NCBI GenBank assembly: GCA_041871065.1
Contig: CP168942.1
Location: forward strand, 622,501-686,500
Direction: 5' to 3'
DNA length: 64,000 bases
Source of the DNA: Weissella confusa
GTDB lineage: Bacteria; Bacillota; Bacilli; Lactobacillales; Lactobacillaceae
The notes below the pieces were generated by a model. That model did no database searches, was not told the DNA's origin, and saw only the letters and a list, made by a program, of their open reading frames with translations. The position numbers were made by a program, and so were the translations under genes. Position 1 is the stretch's first letter; the number at the start of each line of letters is the position of its first letter. Positions 62,812-64,000 of the stretch are shown here, one piece after another.

Positions 62812-63285
62812 ATGGCAGTTTTAACGACGACTGAAATCATGGATTTGATTCCCAACCGTTATCCAATTCTTTATATGGATTACGTGGACGAGATGACACC
62901 AGGAGAATCATTGATTGCAACGAAGAACGTAACAATCAATGAACAATTCTTCCAAGGTCACTTCCCAGGGAACCCAGTTATGCCTGGTGTGTTGATTATT
63001 GAATCACTTGCACAAGCGGCATCAATCTTGATTTTGTCATCACCACAATTTGTTGGTAAGACGGCTTATATGACGGGTATTGATAATGCCAAGTTCAAGC
63101 GCATGGTAAAGCCAGGCGACGTCTTGAAGTTACACGTAGAATTCGGTAATCTGAGAGAGAACATGGGAACAGTAAACGTCAAAGCTATGGTTGATGGGAA
63201 GTTAGCAACTAGCGCCGAATTGATGTTTGTTGTTTCACCTGACGAGAAAAAGGCGGCTGACGCCAAGAGTGAGACGGAGAAGTAA
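62812..63285 (+). CDS. fabZ: 3-hydroxyacyl-ACP dehydratase FabZ
   Basis: A 157-aa cytoplasmic enzyme that dehydrates 3-hydroxyacyl-ACP in fatty-acid elongation. The catalytic His is in QGHFPGNPVMPGVLIIES (about residues 46-63), with IPNRYPILYMD near the start. The C-terminal 20 residues are charged (DEKKAADAKSETEK). GGAAGGAGTGAGACT precedes ATG 62812. First gene of a fabZ-fabT-fabH operon. Confidence 0.95.
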   Translation: MAVLTTTEIMDLIPNRYPILYMDYVDEMTPGESLIATKNVTINEQFFQGHFPGNPVMPGVLIIESLAQAASILILSSPQFVGKTAYMTGIDNAKFKRMVKPGDVLKLHVEFGNLRENMGTVNVKAMVDGKLATSAELMFVVSPDEKKAADAKSETEK

Positions 63286-63287
63286 GT

Positions 63288-63746
63288 ATGGCAGCTAGTG
63301 AAGAAGCATCGTTCGAACAGATTAATGAGGCCCTAGTTAACGTTTTTAACAACGTTGTCTGGATTGAGGAAGCCTCATTGCGTGAATCAAAGTTTAATGA
63401 CATCACGATTAAGGATATGCACACGATTGCAGCCATCTCGATGTATGAGACACGTACAGCGTCACAAGTCGCCGAAATGGTGCACTTGACGCCTAGTGCG
63501 ATGACGAGCGTAATCGATAAGCTAGTGAAGAAGGGATATGTTGAACGTCGTCGCGATGACGAAGATCGACGGGTTGTCCATCTTGTACTAACGCACTCGG
63601 GACGTACGGTTTTCCGTGCACACGAGGCTTTCCACCGCGGTATGGCCCGCTCATTGTTTGACTCTCTATCCGACGATGAAGCGGCTGCTGTACGTAAAGC
63701 AGTGATTAATTTGCAAGAATATCTTCACGAGTTGATCCAGTTCTAA
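63288..63746 (+). CDS. fabT: MarR family regulator FabT
   Basis: A 152-aa winged-helix MarR protein. The DNA-binding part is [20 protein letters not shown] (about residues 56-75), with the wing [20 protein letters not shown]. Its position between fabZ and fabH and the FabT-like operators ahead of fabZ identify it as the fatty-acid synthesis repressor, which in streptococci and lactococci uses acyl-ACP as corepressor. It starts 2 bases after fabZ. Confidence 0.9.
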   Translation: MAASEEASFEQINEALVNVFNNVVWIEEASLRESKFNDITIKDMHTIAAISMYETRTASQVAEMVHLTPSAMTSVIDKLVKKGYVERRRDDEDRRVVHLVLTHSGRTVFRAHEAFHRGMARSLFDSLSDDEAAAVRKAVINLQEYLHELIQF

Positions 63747-63757
63747 GAGAGGGCGAC

Positions 63758-64000
63758 ATGGAAAAATTTACCATCGTCCAGTCAGCGCGAGCAATCCCAT
63801 CACGAGTCGTTACGAATGATGATTTAGCATCATTTATGGACACGTCTGATGAATGGATTAGTTCACGTACTGGAATTCGGCAACGTCACATCGTCGACAC
63901 TGAGGATACCAGTGATTTGGCCGTGGCGGTAGCAGAAAAACTCCTCCATCAAGCTGGTTTGACCGCGGATCAACTAGATTTTATCTTAGTTGGTACGATG
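63758..64000 (+). CDS. fabH: 3-oxoacyl-ACP synthase III (FabH), partial
   Basis: The first 81 codons run off the window edge. The N-terminus [20 protein letters not shown] and [19 protein letters not shown] (with the RTGI motif) are typical of KAS III, which starts fatty-acid synthesis from acetyl-CoA and malonyl-ACP. The catalytic Cys lies beyond the window. AGAGAGGGCGAC precedes ATG 63758, 11 bases after fabT. Confidence 0.92.
   Translation, partial: MEKFTIVQSARAIPSRVVTNDDLASFMDTSDEWISSRTGIRQRHIVDTEDTSDLAVAVAEKLLHQAGLTADQLDFILVGTM

Overview
The window looks like a chromosomal segment of a low-to-mid GC Lactobacillales bacterium, most likely Weissella or a close Leuconostocaceae relative. 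The grounds are the complete dltXABCD operon, a mannose-class PTS with a DUF956 (ManO) gene, EbsA, a Tyr T-box, a PyrR attenuator, an ISL3/IS1165-type insertion sequence and a fabZ-fabT-fabH operon start. The assignment is inference; no 16S or database search was possible.

Layout. 1-6 kb: tRNA-Pro(TGG), an ADP-ribosylglycohydrolase with a small unknown partner, a YfhO-family membrane protein on the minus strand, and aspartate ammonia-lyase broken by one missing base. 6-10 kb: the mannose PTS operon behind a catabolite-repressed promoter, then about 570 bases of highly structured non-coding DNA (a candidate large ornate RNA), then manO. 10-17.5 kb: a histidine phosphatase, the dlt operon, an orphan EIIC-like protein and an alpha/beta hydrolase. 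17.5-21.5 kb: a nuclease, tRNA-Arg(CCG), and an XRE/ImmA module sharing an operator motif with a downstream small membrane-protein gene. 21.5-34.7 kb: gap, pgk, a DUF554 gene behind a compact structured element, a LysR regulator, an EfrAB-type ABC exporter whose first half carries an in-frame amber codon, cardiolipin synthase, aldo/keto reductase, lepA and rpmE2. 34.7-36.4 kb: a decayed integrative element flanked by two copies of the rpmE2 terminator. 36.4-46.5 kb: a dehydrogenase, an amino-acid permease, an M32 carboxypeptidase and a surface-polymer cluster (glycosyltransferase-GtrA, phosphodiester glycosidase, carbohydrate-binding protein, VTC-type polyphosphate polymerase, DUF4956). 46.5-55.5 kb: a Tyr T-box controlling an NhaC-family transporter, RNase H-like protein, EbsA, pseudouridine synthase, then pyrR with a carA/carB-like pair that has lost its catalytic residues, and PrsA. 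55.5-64 kb: a broken ISL3 element, a frameshifted acyltransferase, an LCP protein divergent from a CpsB phosphatase, several tiny DUF3789-like genes, purB, a CsbD-like protein and the start of the fatty-acid synthesis operon.

The most unusual items are the large structured RNA candidate between manN and manO (9001-9571), the degenerate carbamoyl-phosphate-synthase pair under PyrR control (50780-54330), the structured element upstream of the DUF554 gene (24906-25031), the three-layer leader of the NhaC-family gene (46581-46913), and the small integrative remnant at 34.7-36.4 kb. Several otherwise intact genes (aspA, the efrA-like gene, the acyltransferase) carry single-nucleotide lesions, which are either real strain-level decay or sequencing errors; the sequence alone cannot tell.
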